Part shown: positions 46,703 through 55,108 of the stretch, in pieces
Layout: every line of letters begins with the position of its first letter
Position numbering within the stretch: the stretch's first letter is position 1
Origin: an uncultured Bacteroidales bacterium
Lineage (GTDB): Bacteria > Bacteroidota > Bacteroidia > Bacteroidales > Porphyromonadaceae
Direction of reading: 5' to 3'
Assembly: GCA_947290775.1 (NCBI GenBank)
Contig: CAMYPM010000006.1
Location: 1-64,000 of the forward strand
DNA: 64,000 bases
Position numbers and translations under genes: made by a program
Notes under the pieces: model-generated
What the model was told of the DNA's origin: nothing
What the model saw: the letters and a program-made list of their open reading frames with translations, nothing else
The model's database searches: none

Positions 46703-47671
46703 TTACTCCTCTAATATGCGTTGCTTAGCAGCTGCATACTGCTCTTCAAGCTCTTGGAAGATGGTAGCGACGCTCTTTATCTCGGATACCATTGCATGCA
46801 CTTGACCGATTTCTATCTCACCCTCGTCAATATTGCCTTCGAATATACCCTTTTTGGCGCGAGCCCGTCCAAGTAGTTGCTGTAACTCCTCTTTGTCGGC
46901 ACCATGCGTCTCTAATTCAATAACACGTTGGGTGAATTCACTCTGTAGAAGTAAACGTGTGGGAACGAGCTTTTTCAGTACTAAACGTGTATCGCCTTCG
47001 CCCCCTTCAATGCAGACCCGCTTGAAGTTTTCGTGTGCGCTGCTTTCTTCACTCAAAGCAAATAAGGTACCGATCTGTACCCCTTCAGCACCTAAAGCTT
47101 TTGCAGCAAGTATAGAGCTTCCACGGGCAATTCCGCCTGCCGCCACTACCGGTACGGAGACAGCCGCTGCTACAGACGGAATTAGAGCCATTGTAGTGGT
47201 CTCTTCCCTACCATTGTGCCCTCCAGCTTCAAAGCCTTCTGCAATGACAGCGTCTACTCCTTCCTCCTCTGCTTTGCGGGCGAATAAAGTACTACTTACT
47301 ACATGTAAAACTTTACACCCGGCATCCTTAAGGCGTCGTGTGTAGGTCCTCGGTGAGCCTGCTCCAGTAACCACTACCGGTACTTGCTCAGTGCAGATTA
47401 TATTTATTATTTCCTCTATATCCGGGTACAAGAGCGGAATATTTACCCCGAAAGGCTTATCCCCGAGTGCCGTGCGGCACTTTGCGATATGCTCGCGCAG
47501 TACCTGAGGATACATAGAGCCGGCTCCGAGTAGGCCTAACCCTCCCTCTTTGCTTACGGCTGAAGCAAGGCGCCAGCCACTGCACCATACCATTCCTCCG
47601 GAAATAATAGGCTTCTCAATATTGAGAAGCCTAGTAAGTCTGGTTGAACCAAATGAATTTGTGTGACTCAC
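46703..47671 (-). CDS. fabK: Nitronate monooxygenase / enoyl-ACP reductase II (FabK-like) flavoprotein
   Basis: FMN-binding TIM-barrel protein of 322 residues. The N-terminal ISGGMVWCSGWRLASAVS, the phosphate-binding VPVVAAGGIARG and GAEGVQIGTLFALSEES are shared by the FabK/2-nitropropane dioxygenase family, and the AEGFEAGGHNG motif with its His is the catalytic region of FabK. FabK makes saturated acyl-ACP in bacteria without FabI. It lies 15 bases after an skp-like gene in an envelope cluster, which fits lipid synthesis, but nitronate monooxygenase cannot be excluded. Confidence 0.82.
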   Translation of the reverse strand: MSHTNSFGSTRLTRLLNIEKPIISGGMVWCSGWRLASAVSKEGGLGLLGAGSMYPQVLREHIAKCRTALGDKPFGVNIPLLYPDIEEIINIICTEQVPVVVTGAGSPRTYTRRLKDAGCKVLHVVSSTLFARKAEEEGVDAVIAEGFEAGGHNGREETTTMALIPSVAAAVSVPVVAAGGIARGSSILAAKALGAEGVQIGTLFALSEESSAHENFKRVCIEGGEGDTRLVLKKLVPTRLLLQSEFTQRVIELETHGADKEELQQLLGRARAKKGIFEGNIDEGEIEIGQVHAMVSEIKSVATIFQELEEQYAAAKQRILEE

Positions 47672-47686
47672 AGTGTGAAAGCGTGC

Positions 47687-48184
47687 TTATTTAATGCCCA
47701 ACTGAGCCTTGATCTTCGGTGTGATGTCAATAGCCCCTTTGCCTACATAAAGCATTAATGTGCTATCCACTACATACGTGATACCCTCTGCATCACTCAC
47801 CTTTTTGATTGCTTCGGAAACTTTCTGCTGAATAGGCGCAAAGAGAGCTTCTTGCTGCTTCTGTATATCTTGTTGCATTACGTTAGCGGATTGCTGAATG
47901 CGATTTTGCATATCAATTAGCTCCTGCTGACGACTTTTTTTGATTGCATCGGAGAGTCCGGCTTGCTCATTGACGAATTGCTCGGTCTTCTTGGTGTATT
48001 CGTCTTGCATGGTCTGTAGCTCCTTGGTATACTTTTGGTCAAGCTCTTGAAGACGCGTTTGAGCATCTTTACTCTCCTGCATGCTAGTCAAGATTTCTTG
48101 AGAATTGACAAGGGCAACCTTCTGTTGCGCAAATACCATCAAAGGACAAAGTGCCAAAAGTAGGCTGATAAAAACTTTCTTCAT
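47687..48184 (-). CDS. OmpH/Skp-family periplasmic chaperone, second copy
   Basis: Small periplasmic chaperone that escorts unfolded outer-membrane proteins to the BAM complex. The 165-residue protein has a signal peptide (cut after VFAQQ, about residue 19), the KVALVNSQEILTSMQE start of the family, a long Gln/Lys-rich coiled coil and the ITYVVDSTLMLYVGKGAIDIT end. It is paralogous to the next upstream gene at 48227, 42 bases away. The tandem pair downstream of bamA is typical of Bacteroidota. Confidence 0.9.
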   Translation of the reverse strand: MKKVFISLLLALCPLMVFAQQKVALVNSQEILTSMQESKDAQTRLQELDQKYTKELQTMQDEYTKKTEQFVNEQAGLSDAIKKSRQQELIDMQNRIQQSANVMQQDIQKQQEALFAPIQQKVSEAIKKVSDAEGITYVVDSTLMLYVGKGAIDITPKIKAQLGIK

Positions 48185-48226
48185 GATTTGTGTTCGTTAT
48201 TAGGGAATTAATTATTTCTAATGTTA

Positions 48227-48739
48227 TTAGTGTGCGTATCCTAACTTCTTGAGTACGGAATCGCTAATGTCAATACCGGGGTTTGCATAGATAATGCCAC
48301 TTGTGGCACGGTCTAATACTAAGTAGAAATTGTTGTTTTTAGCAATCTCCTTGATGGCATTCCAGATCTCATCTTGGATAGGCTTCATCAATTCATTACG
48401 CTTCTTATAAAGTTCGCCCTCAGGGCCAAAGTACTTAGTCTGAAGCTCGGTGGCTTCTTGCTCCTTCTTTACAATAGCATCTTCACGCTCTTTCTTTTGT
48501 GCTGCACTAAGGTAAACGAGGTCACTTTGGTACTTTTTGTACATAGTTTCTGCATCGAACTGTAGCTTTTTGACCTCTTCACCCCATTTCTTGGAGACAG
48601 CATCCAGCTGCTCATTCATCATTTCATAGTCAGGTATATTCTTGAGGATATACTCCATGTCGACGAGTGCATATTTCTGTGCTACGGCAAAGAGAGATGC
48701 CGCCAGCATCATCATAATGGTGATAAGTCCTTTTCTCAT
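48227..48739 (-). CDS. OmpH/Skp-family periplasmic chaperone, first copy
   Basis: 170 residues, with a signal peptide (cut near LFAVAQ, residue 20), YALVDMEYILKNIPDYE, a helical tentacle region with KKWGEEVKKLQFDAE and the family C-terminus (NFYLVLDRATSG). It differs clearly from the neighbouring paralogue at 47687. It has its own -7 box at 48771, so the two skp genes and the fabK-like gene form a separate unit from bamA, although bamA lies directly upstream. Confidence 0.9.
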   Translation of the reverse strand: MRKGLITIMMMLAASLFAVAQKYALVDMEYILKNIPDYEMMNEQLDAVSKKWGEEVKKLQFDAETMYKKYQSDLVYLSAAQKKEREDAIVKKEQEATELQTKYFGPEGELYKKRNELMKPIQDEIWNAIKEIAKNNNFYLVLDRATSGIIYANPGIDISDSVLKKLGYAH

Positions 48740-48770
48740 TGTCTTATACGTTTTTAGGTTACTCCTCTTA

Positions 48771-48778
48771 CAAAGATA
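48771..48778 (-). promoter_or_regulatory. -7 box (TATCTTTG, reverse strand) for the skp pair
   Basis: Perfect TAnnTTTG match on the minus strand between bamA and the first skp-like gene, 31 bases before the ATG. Confidence 0.55.
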
Positions 48779-48806
48779 CTAATTCAGCAGAATTGGTAAT
48801 CTAAAC

Positions 48807-51527
48807 TTAGAACTCTTGCCCTAAGATAAAGTGTACATTACTACCGCCTCGTACGGAAGATCCGTCCGGCTTGTCAAATCCGTATCCCCAGTCAACTCCG
48901 ATTAGTCCCACCATGGGTAGCGTGACACGCACTCCGACACCAGCTGAACGCTTGAGGGAGAAAGGATTGAAGTCGGCTATCTCACTCCAGGCATTACCAG
49001 CTTCAAGGAATGCTAAGGCCCATATATTAGTTTGTCCTTTGAAGAGAATCGGTACTCTCAGTTCGGCAGAGAGACGTAAGAAAGCGTAAGCATAGTCGTA
49101 GTTATTACCGGCAATAGACCCATTGCTATATCCGCGTAACCCAATAGCCTCATTCATGTAGCTGCCCACGCCGCTCATACCATCACCGCCCATATAGTAT
49201 GTGCCAAACGGTGAAAGCTTATACTTTGTATAGCTGCCAATAAAGCCCATATCAAAGCGAGTCATTAGGACCGGTGTATATTGGACAACAGCCGGATTGA
49301 GTAGTGGGGCAAATACTTTTCCACTGAAGCGCCACTTGTGGTATTCAATGAAGCGGAACCGCTCTTTAGAGGATAGACGGGGATCGCTGTAGTCCTTTTT
49401 GTCAAATAGAGAATAGGGCGGAGTAGCGGTAACCGAAAGAGAAAAATCACTTCCTCGACGCGTAAAGACGGGATTGTCGATAGAGGTCCGTGAAAAACGT
49501 AGTTGGAAGCTAATATCATTAGCATTACCATTGTGGAATCCTCTGAAGGTATCGTAAATCCAATCATTTAGCATATAGAGATTATAGTTGGCAGACAGGT
49601 ACAGCTGGAACCAATTGTCCGGTTTATTCAGTCGTTTGCCGAAACCGATTGAGGCTCCCAATACTTGCAAAGACTGGTTAGGATTATAGGCATTCTCCAT
49701 AAGAGAGTTATTCCCATAGCCTCCATAACCGCCATAATTTCCGTATCCACCGTAGCCATAGCCTCCATATCCGTATCCATAACCTCCATATCCATATCCG
49801 TATCCTCCTAAGCTTCCAATTTGGTTATTGTAGTAGCGTGTATCCAAAGCGGTTTGCCGAGAGTAGAAAAAGCTGGTACTAAAATAATTTGGCTTCTTAC
49901 CACCGAACCAAGGATCAATGAAAGAAATACCATATTGTTGGTAGTATCGCCCATTGGTCATCGCATCTATGGAAAGTGTTTGTGCGTCTCCCTGTGGTAT
50001 GATGCCTTTGTACATCTTAGGATGGAAGAGGTTGTAGATGGAGAAGTTAGTAAACTTCAACCCTACACGAAGAATAAGTCCCGCTTGGCTCCACCCTAAG
50101 GAGATTTCAAACTTATCACTACGCTTAGGCTCAAGATTATATTCAATATCTACGGTACCATCTTGAGGGTTAGGAATAGGCGTCGGGTAGGAACGCTCTG
50201 GGTCGAATTGATCAAGTTGATTGAGCGCCATGTAGGAGTTGAGCAAATCATCTTTACTAAAGAGCTTGCCCGGCTTAGTGAAGAGCTCGCGGCGCACTAC
50301 ATTATCATACAATATGTCGTTTCCTTTGATGATAACCTTATTGATCGTGGCTTGAGGCCCTTCCATTACACGAAGGTCCAAACTTACTGAGTCGCCCTTG
50401 ATAGCTGTTTCAATGGGATCAATATGGGCAAATATGTAACCGTTGTTGTAGTAAATGTTGGCTACAGCGTCCTCATCGGTAGTAAGCCGCCCATCCAAAC
50501 GCTTCTGATTGTAAGTATCGCCCGGCTTTATCCCGAGTACAGCGGAAAGGTATTCGGATGGGTACTTGGTATTGCCCACAAATCGAAGGGAGGATATGTA
50601 GTACTTCTTCCCTTCGTTGATACTGATCTCTATTTTGATGCGTTTCTCATTCTTTTCATCTCGGTAGATGGTATCGGATACAATCTCGGCATCTCTGTAG
50701 CCGGCTTCATGATAGCGACTGATGATGTTGTTAAGGTCTTCGCGGTACTCTTTTTCAATGAACTTCTTTGAGCTGAATATCTCCAATATACTGCTCCATG
50801 CACGTCCTTTGCTCAAGCTGAATAGCTCGTTGGTCTTTTTCATTGCCTTGCGAAGTTGCTTGCCGGAGAGTGCCTCATTACCCTTGAATATGATCTCACT
50901 GACTTTTATCTTGCTATTCTTACGAATGTCGACCAATACATTCACATGATTCTTTTGGGATAGATCATCGGTAGTGATTACATCAACAGCAACGTCACTG
51001 AATCCTTTTTCATTAAAGTACTTAGTTACGAGTTGAATCGTTCGATTCGCTGTATTGGGGGTAATTTGAATACCGCTACGGAGTCCTAAACGCTCTTCAA
51101 GTTCCTTCTTTTCACTCTGCTTGATGCCCTTATACTCTACGTTGCTAACCCTTGGACGCTGTAACAAATCTATTTTCAGCCATACCTCTCTCCCCACAAC
51201 CTTTGAAATACTGATAGTGGCATTCTGAAAGTAACCGCTTCTCATGAAGCGCCTTACCGCATCACTAATAGCTATTCCCGGGATGTCAATCTCGTCTCCC
51301 ACATTGAGTCCCGATAAACTCAGCAGTATAGTTTCATCGTAGCCTTCGCCTCCTGTCAACGAAATATCCGCTATTCTATAGTTTTGCGGCACGGCATAGT
51401 TGATCTCAACAGAAGGGGTGAGTTGGGTACTATCCGTTTGTGCCTGTACGGGGAGAATGGCCGGCAGTAATAGTATTGCCCACGGAATAAGACGATAAAA
51501 AACGCTCATTGGAAAAGTTGTACTCAT
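48807..51527 (-). CDS. bamA: Outer-membrane assembly protein BamA
   Basis: Core of the machine that inserts beta-barrels into the outer membrane. The 906-residue protein has a signal peptide (cut near LPVQAQ), then POTRA domains (ADISLTGGEGYDETILL, VSNVEYKGIKQ, VSEIIFKGNEALS, ISSLRFVGNTKYPS, INKVIIKGNDILYDN), and a C-terminal 16-strand barrel with the GLRGYSNG lid-lock-type loop and terminal Phe (VHFILGQEF). About 35 residues near 573-607 are a Gly/Tyr/Asn-only insert. Its ATG overlaps the uppS stop by four bases, so the two are translationally coupled. Confidence 0.95.
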   Translation of the reverse strand: MSTTFPMSVFYRLIPWAILLLPAILPVQAQTDSTQLTPSVEINYAVPQNYRIADISLTGGEGYDETILLSLSGLNVGDEIDIPGIAISDAVRRFMRSGYFQNATISISKVVGREVWLKIDLLQRPRVSNVEYKGIKQSEKKELEERLGLRSGIQITPNTANRTIQLVTKYFNEKGFSDVAVDVITTDDLSQKNHVNVLVDIRKNSKIKVSEIIFKGNEALSGKQLRKAMKKTNELFSLSKGRAWSSILEIFSSKKFIEKEYREDLNNIISRYHEAGYRDAEIVSDTIYRDEKNEKRIKIEISINEGKKYYISSLRFVGNTKYPSEYLSAVLGIKPGDTYNQKRLDGRLTTDEDAVANIYYNNGYIFAHIDPIETAIKGDSVSLDLRVMEGPQATINKVIIKGNDILYDNVVRRELFTKPGKLFSKDDLLNSYMALNQLDQFDPERSYPTPIPNPQDGTVDIEYNLEPKRSDKFEISLGWSQAGLILRVGLKFTNFSIYNLFHPKMYKGIIPQGDAQTLSIDAMTNGRYYQQYGISFIDPWFGGKKPNYFSTSFFYSRQTALDTRYYNNQIGSLGGYGYGYGGYGYGYGGYGYGGYGNYGGYGGYGNNSLMENAYNPNQSLQVLGASIGFGKRLNKPDNWFQLYLSANYNLYMLNDWIYDTFRGFHNGNANDISFQLRFSRTSIDNPVFTRRGSDFSLSVTATPPYSLFDKKDYSDPRLSSKERFRFIEYHKWRFSGKVFAPLLNPAVVQYTPVLMTRFDMGFIGSYTKYKLSPFGTYYMGGDGMSGVGSYMNEAIGLRGYSNGSIAGNNYDYAYAFLRLSAELRVPILFKGQTNIWALAFLEAGNAWSEIADFNPFSLKRSAGVGVRVTLPMVGLIGVDWGYGFDKPDGSSVRGGSNVHFILGQEF

Positions 51528-52234
51528 GGAGTTGTATCAGTGTCAGGAAGCGCTCCATAACGGCGCTCTCTGGAATTAAAGTCTTTTATTGCTGCTTCCA
51601 GGTCTGCTTTAGAAAAGTCAGGCCAAAGCGTAGATGTAAAATATAACTCGGTATAGGCCATTTGGTAGAGTAGAAAATTACTTATTCTCTGTTCTCCTCC
51701 GGTTCTGATCAGCAGATCCGGATCGGGTATACCGGCAGTTTCTAAAAAGGGCTCAATGGGATTATCGTAAGGGTTTAGTTGCTTGTCGCGACAAGCCTCT
51801 AACCCGTTAACAAAAGCTTTGTTCAGCTCCCACCGGGCTGAATAGCTTAAAGCTACAATAAGCGTAATAGTGTTGCATTCGGCAGTTGAAGCTACAGCCT
51901 GGAGGAGGTGGGCCTTGTGGTCTGCTCCTAAACGGCTTAGGTCTCCAATAAAACGCAACTTTACGCCTGACTCAACCAATTCGGAGGTGTATTGTGTAAT
52001 GCTCTCCGCAAAGAGTGCCATCAAAGCATCCACCTCACCTTGCGGTCGGTTCCAATTCTCTGTGCTGAATGCATAGACGGTAAGATACCGAACCCCTAAG
52101 TCAGCTGCATTGCGGAGTGTATCGTGCAGGGCGCGGACCCCTGCGGCGTGCCCTTCTCCGCGCTCTTTGCCTCTTGCTAAGGCCCAACGGCCATTGCCGT
52201 CCATTATGATTGCTATGTGCCGTGGTACATTCAT
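51524..52234 (-). CDS. uppS: Isoprenyl (undecaprenyl) diphosphate synthase
   Basis: Makes the C55 lipid carrier for peptidoglycan and surface polysaccharide. The 236-residue length is normal. The N-terminal IIMDGNGRWA carries the catalytic D12; YLTVYAFSTENWNRP and the C-terminal PDLLIRTGGEQRISNF with the substrate-binding arginines are present. It overlaps bamA by four bases downstream and the DUF6089 gene by four bases upstream, so the three genes form one coupled operon. Confidence 0.97.
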   Translation of the reverse strand: MNVPRHIAIIMDGNGRWALARGKERGEGHAAGVRALHDTLRNAADLGVRYLTVYAFSTENWNRPQGEVDALMALFAESITQYTSELVESGVKLRFIGDLSRLGADHKAHLLQAVASTAECNTITLIVALSYSARWELNKAFVNGLEACRDKQLNPYDNPIEPFLETAGIPDPDLLIRTGGEQRISNFLLYQMAYTELYFTSTLWPDFSKADLEAAIKDFNSRERRYGALPDTDTTP

Positions 52235-52914
52235 AGGTTATTGCATTGAGCCTTAATGTAACCAAATTCATAGGTGACAGCCACCACAACAGCAATGATT
52301 CCATCCCCACCCTTCCACGGAAGTGCGCTGAGACGATAGGGATTGTTTAGAAAGTCGCTTTCTGCAGTGGGCGTATCCAGTCGGTCGGAGAAAAAGTGCA
52401 TGCCTTGTACTTCCAAAAGAAGGTTCCACCTATTAGCTATCTTGTACTTGAGTCCAAATGAAGCGGCTACGCCCGGCAGAAAGGCAGGGGATCGCTTCGT
52501 AAAAGCTATACCGAGTGGAAGCCCTAAGGATAGGAAGGGTACTAATCTTCGGGTAGATAGGAAGTGAAACTTATCGCTGTAGGGATAAAAGTTGTATTCA
52601 AATCTGGGTTGAAAGAGAATAGCCGAACTATTGAACGAAATGGCCTGACCGGATGGAAACTGCTCCGGATGTCGCTTCGTAGAGCCTCGGAGTAAGTAAT
52701 ATCCCAATGTGCCACTGAAAGCCATGGAGAGGTTCATATTATAGCGTCCTACTATTTGCAATGAAGCTCCGGGAGCGGCAAAGGGAATAGTCGGATTGGC
52801 ATCTCCCAAATAACCGACAGTACCCAGGGACGCCCCTACGTCGTAGCGGTATTCCTGTGCAGAAAGTGCGGCTGCGGTTACAAAGAGAAGAAGACTCAGG
52901 CTAAGGTTGCGCAT
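52231..52914 (-). CDS. DUF6089-type outer-membrane beta-barrel protein
   Basis: 227 residues with a signal peptide (cut after ALSAQ, residue 20), then YDVGASLGTVGYLGDANP and alternating aromatic strands (FQPRFEYNFYP, LVPFLSLGLPLGIAF) typical of a small eight-strand barrel. It lies upstream of uppS-bamA in the order seen in other Bacteroidota, where this family is called DUF6089. Function is unknown. Its start overlaps the end of the DUF6242 gene by 14 bases. Confidence 0.8.
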   Translation of the reverse strand: MRNLSLSLLLFVTAAALSAQEYRYDVGASLGTVGYLGDANPTIPFAAPGASLQIVGRYNMNLSMAFSGTLGYYLLRGSTKRHPEQFPSGQAISFNSSAILFQPRFEYNFYPYSDKFHFLSTRRLVPFLSLGLPLGIAFTKRSPAFLPGVAASFGLKYKIANRWNLLLEVQGMHFFSDRLDTPTAESDFLNNPYRLSALPWKGGDGIIAVVVAVTYEFGYIKAQCNNL

Positions 52915-54319
52915 AGATCTTTGGATAGCCCACCCAAACTTCTTCCTTCCACTCTTTTTGCGGTGTTTGTCCCCCTATGAGCCAGACTCTATGGCCAGGT
53001 GTGATCATACCTACCATAGCACTGCGGCCGGTGCTTCTGAGATCCCCTTCGGGCATTGCCAAGTCGCGGTTCATAGGAAGCCACGTGATGGCATCTGAGC
53101 TTGTAAGTGCTATTTGGTTGACAAAATAGAAGTAACAATCAGCCTCTCTGTCGTATAAGAATAGGGGCTGCGCTGCTAACTTCGGTAGGGAGTGCTCTGC
53201 GGACTTCTTCAAGCAGAGCCAATCTAATGCTGTAGTGGTACTCCAAACGCCATCGCACAGATTGCCGTCTTGCGAATAGCCGCCGGCCAACATGAGTAAA
53301 GGATAGTTGGCTTGTGTGCGATTGAGATGCCCAAAGCCATGAGTAGGGAAAGAGTCCGGCACGGCTTCTCCCTTTCTTATTACAAGTTTGTCGTCTACTA
53401 CAGAAGCGGCTGCAAAGTAGCTTTTATGCCCATTATCCGCATCTTGTATAATAAGGGCTGCCGTAGGATAAAGGTCACCCGGCTTAATAAACCCACCTAA
53501 GAGAGTTTGGAATCTCAAATCTTTAGTCTCTATTTGGAAAGCAAGCTCGCCAAATGTACTCCATGAACTTAAGTTTAGCGTAATGGGTGAGCCATCTTTT
53601 GTCACATTCTCTCGCAACAATGTGTAGCGGAAGTCTCTATCGGCATCCGGTATGTAGACCATGTCTATAGCGTGGTTTACTTTTTCGGCTTTCTCTTTTA
53701 CAAATGGGCTATTTCTATGTGGATAAACTACACTGTAGACCTCTGTCGCTCCATTACGATAGAGCAAGTAACGACCGCTTTGTTCCTCGGCTCCATTTAT
53801 CGAAGAGGGGTAAAAATCAACGCGCTCCACATTTGTCATATGGGGAAAGCCAAAGTGGTCATTCTGCTGCCAGATGTAAGTCTCAGGATCGTACTCATAC
53901 CTGTTAATCTCCACCTTGTAGCGCTTTGACATAGTTGAGTCGCGATTGGTAATTTGCACCTCAATTCCTTTCTCCCAGCCACTCAGGTCAATAGAGTCTG
54001 TCGAGATCGGCTTCCTTACTGCTCCATCTACGAAGATAGTGGTTGTATTCGTTTTGAAGACGGCTATTGTAAGCTTAACGGTATCGAAGGAACTACGATA
54101 AGGGAGCGGGATAGCATTGTAGATGCGTCCATTACGGTGGTCAATGGAGAAAAAAGTTTGTGCAAGCTCCGGTAGATTCTTGCTTTCCATCTTGAAGTGG
54201 GTTATTTGCACCGTGTTTACGTTGCTGTCCACCACCTCCTTTTTATCATTGAGGCAGCCTGTGGCGAGCCAAACGAGTGCCAGCATCGCCGGAAGGGCAT
54301 TCCATAATAGTCTCTTCAT
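52901..54319 (-). CDS. DUF6242-type lipoprotein
   Basis: 472 residues with a lipoprotein signal: hydrophobic N-terminus and lipobox LATG before C22. The rest is a mostly beta protein with a cadherin-like start (VQITHFKM, IYNAIPLPYRSSFDTVKLTI, VDGAVRKPISTDSIDL) and Kelch/beta-propeller-like segments (MLAGGYSQDG, VWLIGGQTPQKE). It heads the DUF6242-DUF6089-uppS-bamA operon with its own promoter at 54347. I infer an outer-membrane-facing role linked to barrel assembly or wall synthesis; it is not characterised. Confidence 0.78.
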   Translation of the reverse strand: MKRLLWNALPAMLALVWLATGCLNDKKEVVDSNVNTVQITHFKMESKNLPELAQTFFSIDHRNGRIYNAIPLPYRSSFDTVKLTIAVFKTNTTTIFVDGAVRKPISTDSIDLSGWEKGIEVQITNRDSTMSKRYKVEINRYEYDPETYIWQQNDHFGFPHMTNVERVDFYPSSINGAEEQSGRYLLYRNGATEVYSVVYPHRNSPFVKEKAEKVNHAIDMVYIPDADRDFRYTLLRENVTKDGSPITLNLSSWSTFGELAFQIETKDLRFQTLLGGFIKPGDLYPTAALIIQDADNGHKSYFAAASVVDDKLVIRKGEAVPDSFPTHGFGHLNRTQANYPLLMLAGGYSQDGNLCDGVWSTTTALDWLCLKKSAEHSLPKLAAQPLFLYDREADCYFYFVNQIALTSSDAITWLPMNRDLAMPEGDLRSTGRSAMVGMITPGHRVWLIGGQTPQKEWKEEVWVGYPKIYAQP

Positions 54320-54346
54320 TATAGTGACCGATCATTAAGTTAACTA

Positions 54347-54354
54347 CAAAGATA
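54347..54354 (-). promoter_or_regulatory. -7 box (TATCTTTG, reverse strand) for the DUF6242-bamA operon
   Basis: Perfect TAnnTTTG match on the minus strand, 27 bases before the start. Confidence 0.6.
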
Positions 54355-54464
54355 AGAAAATCCATCAGTCAATCCTTACTTTGTGGAGCTCTCTCTCTAT
54401 TACAATAGACGATTGAAAGAGGCAAATATTGCGAATAATAAAGGAAAAAGAGGGGCGGCAAAGG

Positions 54465-54498
54465 ACAAAAAGGAGCACTCCGCAAAAGAAGTGCTCCT
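54465..54498 (-). terminator. Terminator after the rpsT-tRNA-Glu unit
   Basis: A 9-bp stem (AGGAGCACT with AGTGCTCCT) and a 10-base loop; on the minus strand it ends in TTTTT. Confidence 0.9.
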
Positions 54499-54512
54499 CT
54501 AAAACCTTTAAG

Positions 54513-54584
54513 TAGCCCCTGGGGGAATCGAACCCCCCTTTCAAGGATGAAAACCTTGCGTCCTAACCGATAGACGAAAGGGCC
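54513..54584 (-). tRNA. tRNA-Glu (anticodon TTC), copy 1
   Basis: Full cloverleaf on the minus strand: acceptor GGCCCTT with AGGGGCT (first pair G-T), anticodon stem CAAGG/CCTTG with the loop TTTTCAT, T-arm GGGGGTTCGATTCCCCC, discriminator A. CCA is not encoded. It lies 27 bases after rpsT. Confidence 0.95.
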
Positions 54585-54611
54585 CCTATGAGCGCATAAA
54601 ACGCCTATTCC

Positions 54612-54869
54612 TTATGCACGTAATGAATTGACGTGCAGTGCAAGCTTGCTCTTTAGGTTTGCTGCCTTATTCTTGTGGATAATTCCTCGCTTAGCCAGTT
54701 TATCCAACATAGAGCTAACGCGTGGAAGAGCTTCAAATGCTTCCTCGTAGTCTGTCGCTGCTCTGAGCTTCTTTATTGCTGTACGTGTTGACTTCCCGTG
54801 GTATCTGTTAGCGATACGACGAGTAGAGGTTTGTCTGATTCGTTTTTCTGACGACTTATGATTTGCCAT
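54612..54869 (-). CDS. rpsT: Ribosomal protein S20
   Basis: Binds 16S rRNA during small-subunit assembly. The 85-residue protein is Lys/Arg/Ala-rich and helical, with the family start [18 protein letters not shown] and the end [16 protein letters not shown]. It lies between two identical tRNA-Glu genes on the same strand; a shared tRNA-rpsT-tRNA transcript is likely because no separate -7 box precedes it. Confidence 0.96.
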   Translation of the reverse strand: MANHKSSEKRIRQTSTRRIANRYHGKSTRTAIKKLRAATDYEEAFEALPRVSSMLDKLAKRGIIHKNKAANLKSKLALHVNSLRA

Positions 54870-54960
54870 TATAGCTTCTTACTTCTTAATTAGCATAGCT
54901 TTCTCTCTATCGCCATGCTGTCCTATATAAATGTAACTCTGCTTCAACCAAACAGTTGAG

Positions 54961-55032
54961 TAGCCCCTGGGGGAATCGAACCCCCCTTTCAAGGATGAAA
55001 ACCTTGCGTCCTAACCGATAGACGAAAGGGCC
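54961..55032 (-). tRNA. tRNA-Glu (anticodon TTC), copy 2
   Basis: Identical over all 72 bases to copy 1. Preceded by a -7 box at 55075-55082 and followed by rpsT after about 90 bases. Confidence 0.95.
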
Positions 55033-55044
55033 TTTATTAAGCCA

Positions 55045-55063
55045 TCCTTAGACGCTCTAAGGA
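55045..55063 (-). other. 8-bp hairpin in the tRNA-Glu leader or nusB 3' region
   Basis: TCCTTAGA and TCTAAGGA around a 3-base loop, 12 bases before the mature tRNA. No T run follows, so it may be a processing signal or part of the nusB 3' end. Confidence 0.5.
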
Positions 55064-55074
55064 CTTCGTGGGTG

Positions 55075-55082
55075 CAAAGGTA
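55075..55082 (-). promoter_or_regulatory. -7 box (TACCTTTG, reverse strand) for tRNA-Glu/rpsT
   Basis: Perfect TAnnTTTG match on the minus strand between nusB and tRNA-Glu copy 2. Confidence 0.6.
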
Positions 55083-55108
55083 CTACTTTATTTCTAATCT
55101 ACAAAAGG

